Of a stretch of DNA of 9,780 bases, positions 1 through 7,090 are shown piece after piece (positions within the stretch are counted from its first letter, which is position 1; every line of letters begins with the position of its first letter). A program made the translations under genes and the position numbers. The stretch spans positions 1-9,780 of the forward strand of contig JBLIOL010000219.1 in assembly GCA_047639615.1 (NCBI GenBank). The letters run 5' to 3'. The notes under the pieces are model-generated. The model had not been told where the DNA came from. It saw nothing but the letters and a program-made list of their open reading frames with translations, and did not search any database. The DNA is from CAYWNK01 sp047639615 (lineage in GTDB: Bacteria; Planctomycetota; UBA1135; GCA-002686595).

Positions 1-401
1 ATCCGCGATGCTGCGTTGCACCAACCCCGGGGTAGCTACGGTTACGAGGGTCTTGGCGCGCCTTGCCTCGCGAAAAATGGCACATGCCTCGCAAACTCGG
101 CTATGCGCGACACGAGCCTAGCAGACCCTGCGCCCCTTGGTCGTAAAGTGCGGAAAGGGCCAGGATCAATACAGGCGCAGCCGCCTGCGTCCTTTGGCGA
201 GACAAACCGTCTCGGGGGGAATGTGGCGACAGTACAATCGGCCTCACCCTGCGGGGCATTCCGTCCGATCAACTGGACAGACTGCCAGGGCAGCACGCTG
301 CCAATCCCAACGGCGTTCACGATCATCAGCCAGTCTTCATGCACCAGCACGCGGCCTCACAAACTCGGAGTAATGGATGCCAAGCGGCCTACCGCTCTTG
401 G
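1..401. other. Upstream non-coding region with small hairpins
   Basis: I can support no gene here. The open frames on both strands have low-complexity, arginine- and proline-rich translations with no recognisable domain. The stretch holds a few short inverted repeats. CAGGCG at 172-177 pairs with CGCCTG at 182-187 (4-base loop). CGAGAC at 198-203 pairs with GTCTCG at 209-214 (5-base loop). GGCAG at 289-293 pairs with CTGCC at 298-302. An 8-base direct repeat TGCCTCGC occurs at 64-71 and 85-92. TACAAT at 233-238 resembles a -10 box but has no convincing -35 box 16-18 bases upstream. The region presumably carries the promoter of the redoxin operon, but I cannot place it. Confidence 0.4.
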
Positions 402-1040
402 ATGGGCTTGGCCTCGACCGCCAGAGCGCTCCTGGCGCTGTGTTGGCTAAGCTTGGCTGCGGGTTGCGGTGGTGGGCAGGAGAATGGGGGAGTGGCGACG
501 ATTGCTCCCGCGGACTTGGCCCTCTTCGAACTCGATGGAAGCGCGGTGTATCCCTTGCGGGAGCCCGTGGCCGAGTTTGTCCTCTTCCTCTTCACGCGCA
601 CGGACTGTCCGATCTCCAATCGGTATGCGCCGGAGGTCAAACGACTGATGCAGCGCTTCGGGCCGCTGGGGGTCGAGCTCGTACTGGTCTATCCCAACGC
701 GACACAGACGAGCGCTGCGATCCGCGAGCACTTGGTTGACTTCGAGTACAGCTGCAGGCAACTGCGCGACCCGCATCACGACTTGGTGCGTCTAGCGGAC
801 GCCAGTGTGACGCCGGAGGCAGCGCTCTTTGATCGCAAGGGCGAGTTGCGCTACGCGGGAAGGATCGACGACCGATTCACCGACTTTGGCAAAGCGCGTC
901 AAGAGCCTAATTCGAGAGACTTGGAAAACGCGCTCGTCGCAGTCACGAGCAACGGACGTGTGCCCGTTCTACGTACACAAGCTGTGGGATGCTTCCTATC
1001 GGATCTAGCGATGGAGAAGCGGGAGTCGGCTGACCTATGA
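402..1040 (+). CDS. Lipoprotein redoxin (thioredoxin-like fold, CPIS motif)
   Basis: This is an exported thioredoxin-fold protein of about 212 residues. The ATG at 402 is preferred because it puts a compact signal peptide directly before a lipobox (L-A-A-G-C, Cys22). An in-frame ATG at 339 would add 21 residues; neither start has a clear Shine-Dalgarno. The redoxin core follows. A hydrophobic strand leads into TDCPISNRYAPE (Cys69), so the usual CxxC is CxxS and only one active-site cysteine is present. Later come VTPEAALFD, a cis-Pro-type loop, then GRIDDR and DFGKAR, and near the C-terminus AVGCF, whose cysteine could be a resolving partner. These motifs match redoxin-domain proteins common in planctomycetes and acidobacteria beside cytochrome c / monooxygenase genes. 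The stop overlaps the next ATG (ATGA), so the two are probably translated together. A periplasmic thiol or copper-handling role for the neighbour is inference. Confidence 0.85.
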   Translation: MGLASTARALLALCWLSLAAGCGGGQENGGVATIAPADLALFELDGSAVYPLREPVAEFVLFLFTRTDCPISNRYAPEVKRLMQRFGPLGVELVLVYPNATQTSAAIREHLVDFEYSCRQLRDPHHDLVRLADASVTPEAALFDRKGELRYAGRIDDRFTDFGKARQEPNSRDLENALVAVTSNGRVPVLRTQAVGCFLSDLAMEKRESADL

Positions 1041-2956
1041 ATCGAATGCTATCCGCGTCTCTGATCGCATGCTCCGTCGCCATTCTTGGCGTCGCCTTTA
1101 CCAGCTGCGGTGAGCCCGCTTCAGACAGTTCCTATGCGCCTCGAGCGGAAGGTACGCTGACCTTCAACAGGGATATCGCGCCAATCATCTTTGATGAATG
1201 CTCCGCTTGCCACCGACCCGGTGGCGGTGCTCCCTTCGACCTCCTGAGCTATTCGGACGTGCGCTCGCGCTCCGGACAGATCGCGTTTGTGGTAGAGGAT
1301 CGCTACATGCCGCCGTGGCTCCCGAAAGTTGGGCACGTGAATTTTGTAGGCGAACGCTCCTTGTCAGAGGATGAGATTGGGATGATCGCCCAGTGGTCCG
1401 ACGAGGGGAGCAAGGAGGGGGAGTCTAGTGATCTACCGACTCGTCCCAACTGGTCGAAGGACTGGTCCTTGGGGAAGCCGGACCTCGTGATCGAGCTGCC
1501 CGAGGCCTTCGCTTTGCCAGCGGATGGACCCGACGTCTACCGCAACTTCGTCTTGAATGTGGAGTTGGACAAGAGTGTTCATGTGCGCGCCCTAGAGTTC
1601 AACCCCGGCAACCCGTTGGTGGTGCATCACGCCTTTGTGCTGTTGGATCCAACCAGCACCTCTCGCCAGTTGGATGGCGAGGCCCCGGGCGCGGGCTTCG
1701 GTGACCTGATGAACATGGAGCTGCCCGAAACCGTCATCAATCCAGGCGATGGCGGCTTCTTCCACGGTTGGAACCCAGGCAAGCGTGCTTTTCCCGGCTA
1801 CGACGACATGTCCTGGCCGCTGGATTCGAGCATGGACGTTGTGCTGCAATTGCACATGCGTCCGAGCGGTAAGCCCGAGCAGGTCCGGCCCTCCATCGCC
1901 TTGTACTTTGCGGACAAGCTGCCTGCGCGCTTCCCCCTGGTGATTGGACTGCGCTCTGCGTTCTTGGATATCCCGGCGGGTGATGCGGACTACTTCTTCG
2001 AGGAGGAGTACACCTTGCCGGCTGATGTGGATGTGCTCGGGATCCTGCCCCACGCGCATTACATCGGTAAGGATTTGCTTGGGTACGCGGAGCTTCCCGA
2101 CGGAACGCGGCAGGAGTTGATTCACATTGAAGATTGGGACTTCAACTGGCAGGGAGACTATCTCTACAAGGAGCCCGTGTTCCTTCCGAAGGGGACGCGC
2201 ATCGTTCAGCGCTACTCCTACGACAACTCCAGTTCCAATCCCCGCAACCCGGTGAGTCCGCCCATACGAGTTCGGGCTGGGGGCAGTAGTCTCGATGAGA
2301 TGGGTGAGTTGTGGCTCCAAGTGCTACCACGAAACCCTGGGGATCGAGCGCTGCTGCAGCGCGACTCTCGCCGCTCCAGTCTTGGCAGTGCTACCCGCGC
2401 AGCTGAACTGGAACTGGGGGTGATCGAGAATGAAATGGAACGTGAGGCCATGCTTGCGCTTCAGAAGAACCCCAAGGATTGGGAAGCGCTGCTCAACATG
2501 GCCAAGTGTCGTGGCTTTCAGAACCGCCAGGATGAGGCGCTTACATTCGCCCTGCAGTCCATCAATGCGGCGCCACTCGAGGCCGAGCCGCACTGCATGT
2601 ATGGGCACCTGATGATCGAGCGCGACGTGGAGCTGGCCTTCAGTCACCTGTTGCAGGCGATCCAGATTCAGCCGACGTTCGCCAACGCACACCTTTCGAT
2701 CGGTTTGGCTTGGAAGAAGCGTGGCTATCCCCTCGAGGCTGAGCAGGCCTTTCAGAAGGCCAATCAGCTTTCGCCTAAGGATCCGTTGCCGCTCTTCAAT
2801 CTGGGTGTATTGGCAGCCGAGCAGGGCAAGCTGAGGAAGGCGGTCGCGTTGCTGCAGAGGACCTTGGCCATCGAGCCGCGGTTCAAGCCAGCTAGCAACG
2901 CCCTGGCGCGCATTCGGAGCCGGGGCCAGCAGGGCGGGAATCAATCGAAGCGCTGA
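1037..2956 (+). CDS. Cytochrome c / type II copper monooxygenase / TPR fusion lipoprotein
   Basis: A 639-residue exported protein with three parts. The N-terminus has a signal peptide and a likely lipobox (F-T-S-C, Cys24). Residues about 40-130 form a small c-type heme domain: NRDIAP, then C55-S-A-C58-H59, with M91 in YMPPW as the probable distal ligand. Residues about 145-435 resemble the ascorbate-dependent type II copper monooxygenase fold of peptidylglycine alpha-hydroxylating monooxygenase (PHM). The HH pair is H197-H198, the third histidine is H273 (LQLHMRPSG), the HxH is H339/H341 (PHAHYIG), and the methionine is M422 (DEMGELW). This order matches the PHM ligand set H107/H108/H172 and H242/H244/M314. 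Residues about 470-630 are TPR-like helical repeats. GGGAG at 1021-1025 lies 11 bases before the ATG, which overlaps the redoxin stop. Similar fusions are known from genome annotation; substrate and electron donor are not known to me. Confidence 0.88.
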   Translation: MNRMLSASLIACSVAILGVAFTSCGEPASDSSYAPRAEGTLTFNRDIAPIIFDECSACHRPGGGAPFDLLSYSDVRSRSGQIAFVVEDRYMPPWLPKVGHVNFVGERSLSEDEIGMIAQWSDEGSKEGESSDLPTRPNWSKDWSLGKPDLVIELPEAFALPADGPDVYRNFVLNVELDKSVHVRALEFNPGNPLVVHHAFVLLDPTSTSRQLDGEAPGAGFGDLMNMELPETVINPGDGGFFHGWNPGKRAFPGYDDMSWPLDSSMDVVLQLHMRPSGKPEQVRPSIALYFADKLPARFPLVIGLRSAFLDIPAGDADYFFEEEYTLPADVDVLGILPHAHYIGKDLLGYAELPDGTRQELIHIEDWDFNWQGDYLYKEPVFLPKGTRIVQRYSYDNSSSNPRNPVSPPIRVRAGGSSLDEMGELWLQVLPRNPGDRALLQRDSRRSSLGSATRAAELELGVIENEMEREAMLALQKNPKDWEALLNMAKCRGFQNRQDEALTFALQSINAAPLEAEPHCMYGHLMIERDVELAFSHLLQAIQIQPTFANAHLSIGLAWKKRGYPLEAEQAFQKANQLSPKDPLPLFNLGVLAAEQGKLRKAVALLQRTLAIEPRFKPASNALARIRSRGQQGGNQSKR

Positions 2957-3248
2957 GGGCCGGGTAAGGCTCCCTATGTTTTCAGCTTTGCTGCGGCCGT
3001 CTGGCTGAATCGCGGGTCTACCTGGAGCAATGAGTAGGAGACGCAATCAACCCCGGACTGCATGGAGCGATCAGGGGAATCCAACCGCTCGGCGCGGAGT
3101 GGCTCGGGTCGCGGCCAAGCTGGCCGCTCTGTCCGAGGACTAACTGCGGCTGGCGCTCAGTTGGGTGGCGCGCCTTCGGCCCCTGACAGTGATCACCACA
3201 GACCGCTGATGAGTACGCGGGTCCTAGAGCGTATGCTCGAGCCCACCG
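2957..3248. other. Intergenic region, 292 bases
   Basis: There is no supported gene here. A possible short frame at 3062-3283 encodes an Arg/Ser/Gly-rich peptide that runs into the next gene in another frame, and I do not accept it. The clearest structure is a perfect 7-bp inverted repeat, GCGGCCA at 3111-3117 and TGGCCGC at 3121-3127, with a 3-base loop and no T-tract. A weak, bulged pairing of AGGGCC with GGCTCCCT lies just after the upstream stop. Either could contribute to termination, and a promoter for the membrane protein probably lies downstream, but no convincing -35/-10 pair is visible. Confidence 0.4.
3111..3127. repeat. GC-rich 7-bp hairpin
   Basis: GCGGCCA, a 3-base loop and TGGCCGC form a perfect short palindrome between the monooxygenase fusion gene and the membrane protein gene. 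It is 155 bases after the upstream stop and has no following T-run, so it is more likely an operator-like or chance palindrome than a classical terminator. Confidence 0.3.
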
Positions 3249-5126
3249 ATGGTCTCCAATCAGCCCCAGGTAGACAGTTCTGAATCGAACCGGGTCGCGC
3301 TCCTAGTGGTGGCGCTGCTCGGAGCGCTGGTGAGTTACTTCACCTTCGCGGACTTCCTGTTCGAAGACTCCTACATCACCCTGCGCTATGCCACGCAGCT
3401 TGCCTCTGGGCAGGGTTTGGTGTTCCAGCCGGGTGAGACCATCCTCGGCACCTCTACGCCGCTTTGGGCCATGCTGCTGGCAGTGCCGATCGCCTTTGGT
3501 GCGCAGCCCGAGCTTGTGCTCGATGTCAGCTTCTGCGCTTCACTCGCCGGCTTGTCGTATGCGGGTGGGCGCCTGTTGCAGCGGCTCGGGGCGCCACGTG
3601 CGGGGATTGCCTTTGCACTGGCGGTTTCCATAGGAGTCGGCCGCTTGCACGCTTATTGGGGCATGGAAACTCCGCTCTACATCGGCTTGCTCTTTGGGAC
3701 TTGGTGCCTAGTCTTGGACCGTAGGTACGCGCTCTCAGGAATCATGCTCGGGATGGCCTGCGTGGCGCGCTATGAGGGCTACGCATTCGCCCTGGCGCTC
3801 TGCCTGGCGTTGGCATCCCAGCGCTCTTGGAAGAGCATCCGAGCTGGTGGTCTAGCCTTCGCTGCGATCACCTTGCCTTGGCTGGGCGGCGCGTGGCTGT
3901 ATTACGGGAATCCAATCCCACTGCCCGCTGGGGCCAAGGCGGGTCACGCGACCTCCCTGCGTTACTTCGAGCGCTCCTATCTCGATCTGCCCCACGACTT
4001 GTTTTGGGCGTCGGGTGGGCACGGCTACCAGTATCCAGTTGGCCTGGCTCTTAGCGTTCTCCTGGGGCTATTCGGTTTGCTCGGGGTGTGGCGCTTGCTC
4101 AAGGCTCGGGGCGTGATTGCGGGTGCTTTGCCCCTGGGAGCACTCTTTGTGTTCGCGGTGCTGGTCGGCTTTGCGCCCGGTCCCCTGTGTACTTGGCACC
4201 GCGCACCGTTGCACTTGGTCGCCTTGCTGTGCGCTGTTCTGGGCCTGGGATCCGTGCTACCTGGTGGAATGCGCTCGCCGCATTGGCGCGGAGCCCGGAT
4301 GTTCGCTGTGGCCTTAGCTTTGCTAAGCGCCGTCCCGATCCACATGGGGGCTTCCGCGCGTCTGCGGAATACCTTTCAGTACGTGGGCCGTGAGATTGCC
4401 TACCCGGAGATTGCGGACTTCCTGCGGCAGACCAAACTGAATGAGACCACGGTGCTCACCTGGGAGCCGGGCTACCTGGCATTCATGAGCGACGCCCGAG
4501 TGATCGATGTGGCCGGGCTCGTCACGCCAGCGCCAGCGTTTACCGAGGCCAACCACGCACGCTGGGACAGCGGCTTCCCGAAGGATGCGGACCTGGTGTT
4601 GCTGCGGGCCCCCTTCCGACCTGATGGGTTTGAGCTCATCTTCGAGGGCTCCATGGGCTCCTGGTTGTTTGCACGTCCACCCATCGCGAAACGCTTCGCT
4701 GAAGCGATCGAGGCCTACCGCCTGGGCAACACGCAGCTGGCCGATCTCCCGCGCCTGTCTGCGGGCCCGATCAGCATCGCTCCGTCCTACCTGGGCGCTC
4801 CCTTCGTCGTCGGTGAGCCGGGCACTCCGGCACGCATCGGCCCCGATCAGGAGATGTTGGCGCTGACCGCCGAGACGCCCTTCCTGTTGATCGATGCCCC
4901 GCGTATGGAGGTTGAGTTTCAGACCTCGACGCCCGGCTTTGTGCAACTTCAGCTCGTGGTGCGCGGGGAGGTCGTGCTGGCTACGCACGAGAGCGTGGAC
5001 ACTGCCGGCTCGCCCGTGAAATGGGACGTGAGCCCTTGGCTTGAGCGCTCGGCCAAGGTGCGTGTCCTAGCGGTGGCCGGATCGGGCGCCGATGCCAGCT
5101 TCGGAGCGGTGCAGTCAGGCGAGTGA
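3249..5126 (+). CDS. Polytopic membrane protein, GT-C glycosyltransferase-like
   Basis: A 625-residue integral membrane protein. The N-terminal part (residues about 16-370) has roughly ten hydrophobic helices. After TM1 a loop carries F-E39-D40-SYITLRYA, then GQGLVF, GE and GTSTPLW. This resembles the first extracytoplasmic loop of GT-C-fold transferases, where an acidic pair (here E39-D40) is usually catalytic. Further family-like marks are WGMETPLY (M139-E140-T141), ARYEG, and YYGNPIP (from Y218). The C-terminal 250 residues are extracytoplasmic, with EIADFLRQ, EPGYLAFMSDARVIDVAGL and a beta-rich end. GT-C enzymes move sugars from polyprenyl-phosphate donors to lipid, glycan or protein acceptors on the outer face of the inner membrane; the acceptor here is unknown. 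The ATG at 3249 has no obvious Shine-Dalgarno. No other glycan genes adjoin it, so context does not help. Confidence 0.75.
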   Translation: MVSNQPQVDSSESNRVALLVVALLGALVSYFTFADFLFEDSYITLRYATQLASGQGLVFQPGETILGTSTPLWAMLLAVPIAFGAQPELVLDVSFCASLAGLSYAGGRLLQRLGAPRAGIAFALAVSIGVGRLHAYWGMETPLYIGLLFGTWCLVLDRRYALSGIMLGMACVARYEGYAFALALCLALASQRSWKSIRAGGLAFAAITLPWLGGAWLYYGNPIPLPAGAKAGHATSLRYFERSYLDLPHDLFWASGGHGYQYPVGLALSVLLGLFGLLGVWRLLKARGVIAGALPLGALFVFAVLVGFAPGPLCTWHRAPLHLVALLCAVLGLGSVLPGGMRSPHWRGARMFAVALALLSAVPIHMGASARLRNTFQYVGREIAYPEIADFLRQTKLNETTVLTWEPGYLAFMSDARVIDVAGLVTPAPAFTEANHARWDSGFPKDADLVLLRAPFRPDGFELIFEGSMGSWLFARPPIAKRFAEAIEAYRLGNTQLADLPRLSAGPISIAPSYLGAPFVVGEPGTPARIGPDQEMLALTAETPFLLIDAPRMEVEFQTSTPGFVQLQLVVRGEVVLATHESVDTAGSPVKWDVSPWLERSAKVRVLAVAGSGADASFGAVQSGE

Positions 5127-5180
5127 GCCTAGCTTGAGGGGGCGGGCTGGCGCTTTCGGATGAGGGGTGCTTGTGCTGTC

Positions 5181-5198
5181 AGGGGAGTAGCACATAGT
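5181..5198 (+). promoter_or_regulatory. Weak purine-rich / promoter-like signals before the small secreted protein
   Basis: AGGGGAG at 5181-5187 is Shine-Dalgarno-like but sits 17 bases before the ATG at 5205, too far for a normal site. TTGTGC at 5171-5176 and CATAGT at 5193-5198 are separated by 16 bases and could be a poor -35/-10 pair, which would give a nearly leaderless transcript. Both readings are weak. Confidence 0.15.
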
Positions 5199-5204
5199 AA
5201 GTAC

Positions 5205-5837
5205 ATGAATCGACCCGTACTCCTTTTGGCGCTTGGCGCCATTTCCTTCGGCCTCGCAGCTCCCACCGTCGATGAGACCAACGAACCCTCTCGGCGCTTC
5301 GAGCTCGATATCGACGGTAAGCAGTACCAGCTGGTTAGCGGGGAACCCGCCCAGCTCAAGATCCGTGGTAAGAAGTACACGGTCCAAGTTGCCCCTCTTC
5401 CGACCAAACGTCTGGAGCTGGAGCAGCTGAGTTTTGACTATCCCCAGGATATGGAATTCAGCTTCATGGATGCCACGGTCATGCAGAGCTGGACCCTTAC
5501 GGGCGATAACGCCAGCTTGACCCTGCATCGAGTGGATGGAATGTCGGCCAAGGAGCTCCAGAAAACCCTGTTGGGGACTTTCGGTACGACTTTCAAAGCC
5601 ACCAAGTTCGGTCAGAAGCCCAGCTCGCTGCGCATCGCGGGCAAGGCTGTCAAGGGCGTTGCATCACGCTGGAGTAGTGGGCCGATTACGCTGCATTACG
5701 AGATGTTCCCCGTGAATCCCAAGGGCTCCAAGCAGTTCCTCTTTATGCTGCAGTGCACTTTGGTGGACAGTGAACCCACGGCTGAGCTGGCGCACTTACG
5801 TGAACTGATTGGAAGCAGCCTTGAGTACGCCAAGTGA
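5205..5837 (+). CDS. Secreted protein of unknown function, 210 residues
   Basis: I do not recognise this protein. The ATG at 5205 is chosen because it starts a clean signal peptide (MNRP, then a hydrophobic run ending GLA-APT, likely cleaved near residue 18-19). An in-frame ATG at 5160 would add 15 residues that would spoil it. The mature part begins with a strongly beta-patterned segment, FELDIDGKQYQLVSGEP followed by LKIRGKKYTVQV, which looks like two short hairpins. An alternating polar/hydrophobic stretch and a Lys-rich middle come next, and the protein ends in a short helix (LRELIGSSLEYAK). It has a single cysteine in the mature protein and no metal-binding or catalytic motif that I can see. 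It sits 78 bases after the membrane protein and 94 before the heme/cyclase-like gene, all on one strand. A periplasmic or lipid-binding role would be a guess. Confidence 0.75.
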   Translation: MNRPVLLLALGAISFGLAAPTVDETNEPSRRFELDIDGKQYQLVSGEPAQLKIRGKKYTVQVAPLPTKRLELEQLSFDYPQDMEFSFMDATVMQSWTLTGDNASLTLHRVDGMSAKELQKTLLGTFGTTFKATKFGQKPSSLRIAGKAVKGVASRWSSGPITLHYEMFPVNPKGSKQFLFMLQCTLVDSEPTAELAHLRELIGSSLEYAK

Positions 5838-5851
5838 GCTCGCCTGCCTAG

Positions 5852-5899
5852 GACGGTGGTGCACGCGCACTGCGAAGGCGCGGGCGCGTGCTCTCCGTC
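5852..5899 (+). terminator. Large imperfect hairpin, probable terminator or attenuator
   Basis: GACGG at 5852-5856 pairs with CCGTC at 5895-5899, and GCACGCGC at 5861-5868 pairs with GCGCGTGC at 5884-5891. Together they form a two-part stem of 13 base pairs with a small internal loop and a 15-base apical loop. It begins 14 bases after the stop of the small secreted protein and ends 32 bases before the next ATG. No immediate T-run follows; CCCTTTT at 5911-5917 is the closest. It could terminate the upstream transcript, or protect or attenuate a longer one. Confidence 0.45.
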
Positions 5900-5931
5900 A
5901 TACCTCTGAACCCTTTTCACCTGGAGCGATC

Positions 5932-6978
5932 ATGCGTCAGCCCGAACGGGTGAGCAGTCACCTCTGGAGCGCCTATCTCCTGCTGGTCGCGCTCTTCTCG
6001 ACCCTAGCGGCGAGCTTTGGCCAAGAGCCGGTCGTGGCACCGACGGCCAAGGGCTATTCCTTCGATGCGGGCGTGGCTTTCTTGGTCGAAGCGTCTGCTG
6101 ACTGGCGCGAGGAGCGTGGGTGCGTAACCTGTCATACGAATGGATGGGGACTCGCTGCGCAGCCTGTGATTGATCCTGGGTCTAGCGAGGTTGCCAAGGG
6201 GCGCGCCTTTGCTCAGGGTTACTTGACTAGCTACATCACCGGAGAAGCCAAAGCCACGAGGCAGTATGGGAGCGTGGAAGGCCTGGTGGCGACGACTGCT
6301 TTCCTCGCGCTCAGTGACGCTCGCTCAGGCGACGTGGTTCACCCAGCGACCAGGCAGGGCCTCGACCATGCGTGGGAGCTTCTCGACGAGAGCGGGACTT
6401 GGGAAGCCTGGTTGCGATGCAACTGGCCGCCATTTGAGTCCGACCTGAACTATGGACCGACGCTCATGCTCATCGCACTCGGTGAGCTCGAGGACTCGGC
6501 TGGGCTCGAGGAGGCTGACCGGAGTGGCGCGGCACGCCTGATCGAGTATCTCGAGCAGAATGCCCCTGCCAGCCTGCACGATAAGGCCATGAGGCTTTGG
6601 GCCGCTAAGCACTGGAGCCAGACAGGTGCTTCTGGCGTGAAGCGCTTGAAGGCTTGGCGAGCGGAGCTGTTGGCTGCTCGTGGCGAGGACGGCGGATGGT
6701 CCATGGCCTCACTCGCTGGCCCGAACTGGAAGCGCGATGGGGGTGGCCCTCAGACCGCAACGAGCGAGGCCTACCCGACGGCCTTTTGCACCTATGTGCT
6801 GCTTCAGACCGGCATGAAGCGTAGTCATGTGGTCATGAAATCGGGCCTGCGCTGGCTCCGCGAGCATCAACGCGACGACGGTAGCTGGTACACACGATCC
6901 CCGCGCCGAGATGGGAAGCACTACATCAGCCGCGCAGCGACGGCCTATGCCCTAATGGCGCTCGCGACCAAGCGGTAG
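5932..6978 (+). CDS. Secreted c-type heme protein with terpenoid-cyclase-like repeats
   Basis: A 348-residue exported protein. The ATG at 5932 is chosen because GGAG at 5923-5926 lies 5 bases upstream and a signal peptide follows (hydrophobic run about residues 12-28, ending near ASFGQ). The frame is open further upstream to 5809, but that extension is basic and would bury the signal. Residues 64-68 are C-V-T-C-H, a single heme c attachment site. The rest is mostly helical and resembles the alpha/alpha-barrel of prenyltransferase/squalene-cyclase repeat proteins, with QW-like motifs at EDGGW (252-256) and DDGSW (315-319) and a final AATAYALMALA helix. There is no DxDD acid motif of class II cyclases, and the Cys of the zinc site of prenyltransferase beta subunits is absent, so cyclase or transferase activity is unlikely. 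CxxCH plus this fold is seen in planctomycete and verrucomicrobial proteins of unknown role. Confidence 0.8.
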   Translation: MRQPERVSSHLWSAYLLLVALFSTLAASFGQEPVVAPTAKGYSFDAGVAFLVEASADWREERGCVTCHTNGWGLAAQPVIDPGSSEVAKGRAFAQGYLTSYITGEAKATRQYGSVEGLVATTAFLALSDARSGDVVHPATRQGLDHAWELLDESGTWEAWLRCNWPPFESDLNYGPTLMLIALGELEDSAGLEEADRSGAARLIEYLEQNAPASLHDKAMRLWAAKHWSQTGASGVKRLKAWRAELLAARGEDGGWSMASLAGPNWKRDGGGPQTATSEAYPTAFCTYVLLQTGMKRSHVVMKSGLRWLREHQRDDGSWYTRSPRRDGKHYISRAATAYALMALATKR

Positions 6979-7012
6979 TTGATGTGGTGCCGGGGAGGGC
7001 TTCGGACATGAA

Positions 7013-7052
7013 CGCGCCCTCGCCGTTCCTTAAGAAGCGGGGCGAGGGCGCG
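7013..7052 (+). terminator. Perfect 12-bp stem hairpin after the heme/cyclase-like gene
   Basis: CGCGCCCTCGCC at 7013-7024 is the exact reverse complement of GGCGAGGGCGCG at 7041-7052, with a 16-base loop that can itself form a short TTC/GAA pairing. It starts 34 bases after the stop at 6978. There is no T-tract on either side, but the strength and position suit a transcription end or an mRNA 3' stabiliser. It also lies just left of the IS21 remnant. Confidence 0.55.
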
Positions 7053-7090
7053 AACTTCCGCACGCTTGCAGAGGGCTCAACTCAAGCGAT

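Noticed and set aside
42..350. Minus-strand frame of 102 codons in the leader region
   Set aside because: No domain, no Shine-Dalgarno, and a composition typical of chance frames in GC-rich DNA.
1592..2320. Minus-strand frame of 242 codons
   Set aside because: It lies wholly antisense to the copper monooxygenase domain, whose motifs are clear; it is a shadow frame.
2324..3046. Minus-strand frame of 240 codons
   Set aside because: Mostly antisense to the TPR region, with no recognisable family.
3062..3283. Short plus-strand frame before the GT-C-like gene
   Set aside because: Low-complexity Arg/Ser/Gly peptide with no ribosome binding site, overlapping the accepted gene in another frame.
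4323..4988. Minus-strand frame of 221 codons
   Set aside because: Antisense to the C-terminal part of the GT-C-like protein; rich in Arg, Gly and Gln with no domain.
5932..6978. Squalene-hopene cyclase or prenyltransferase enzyme
   Set aside because: No DxDD motif and no zinc-site Cys; only the repeat fold is suggested, and a CxxCH heme motif is present.
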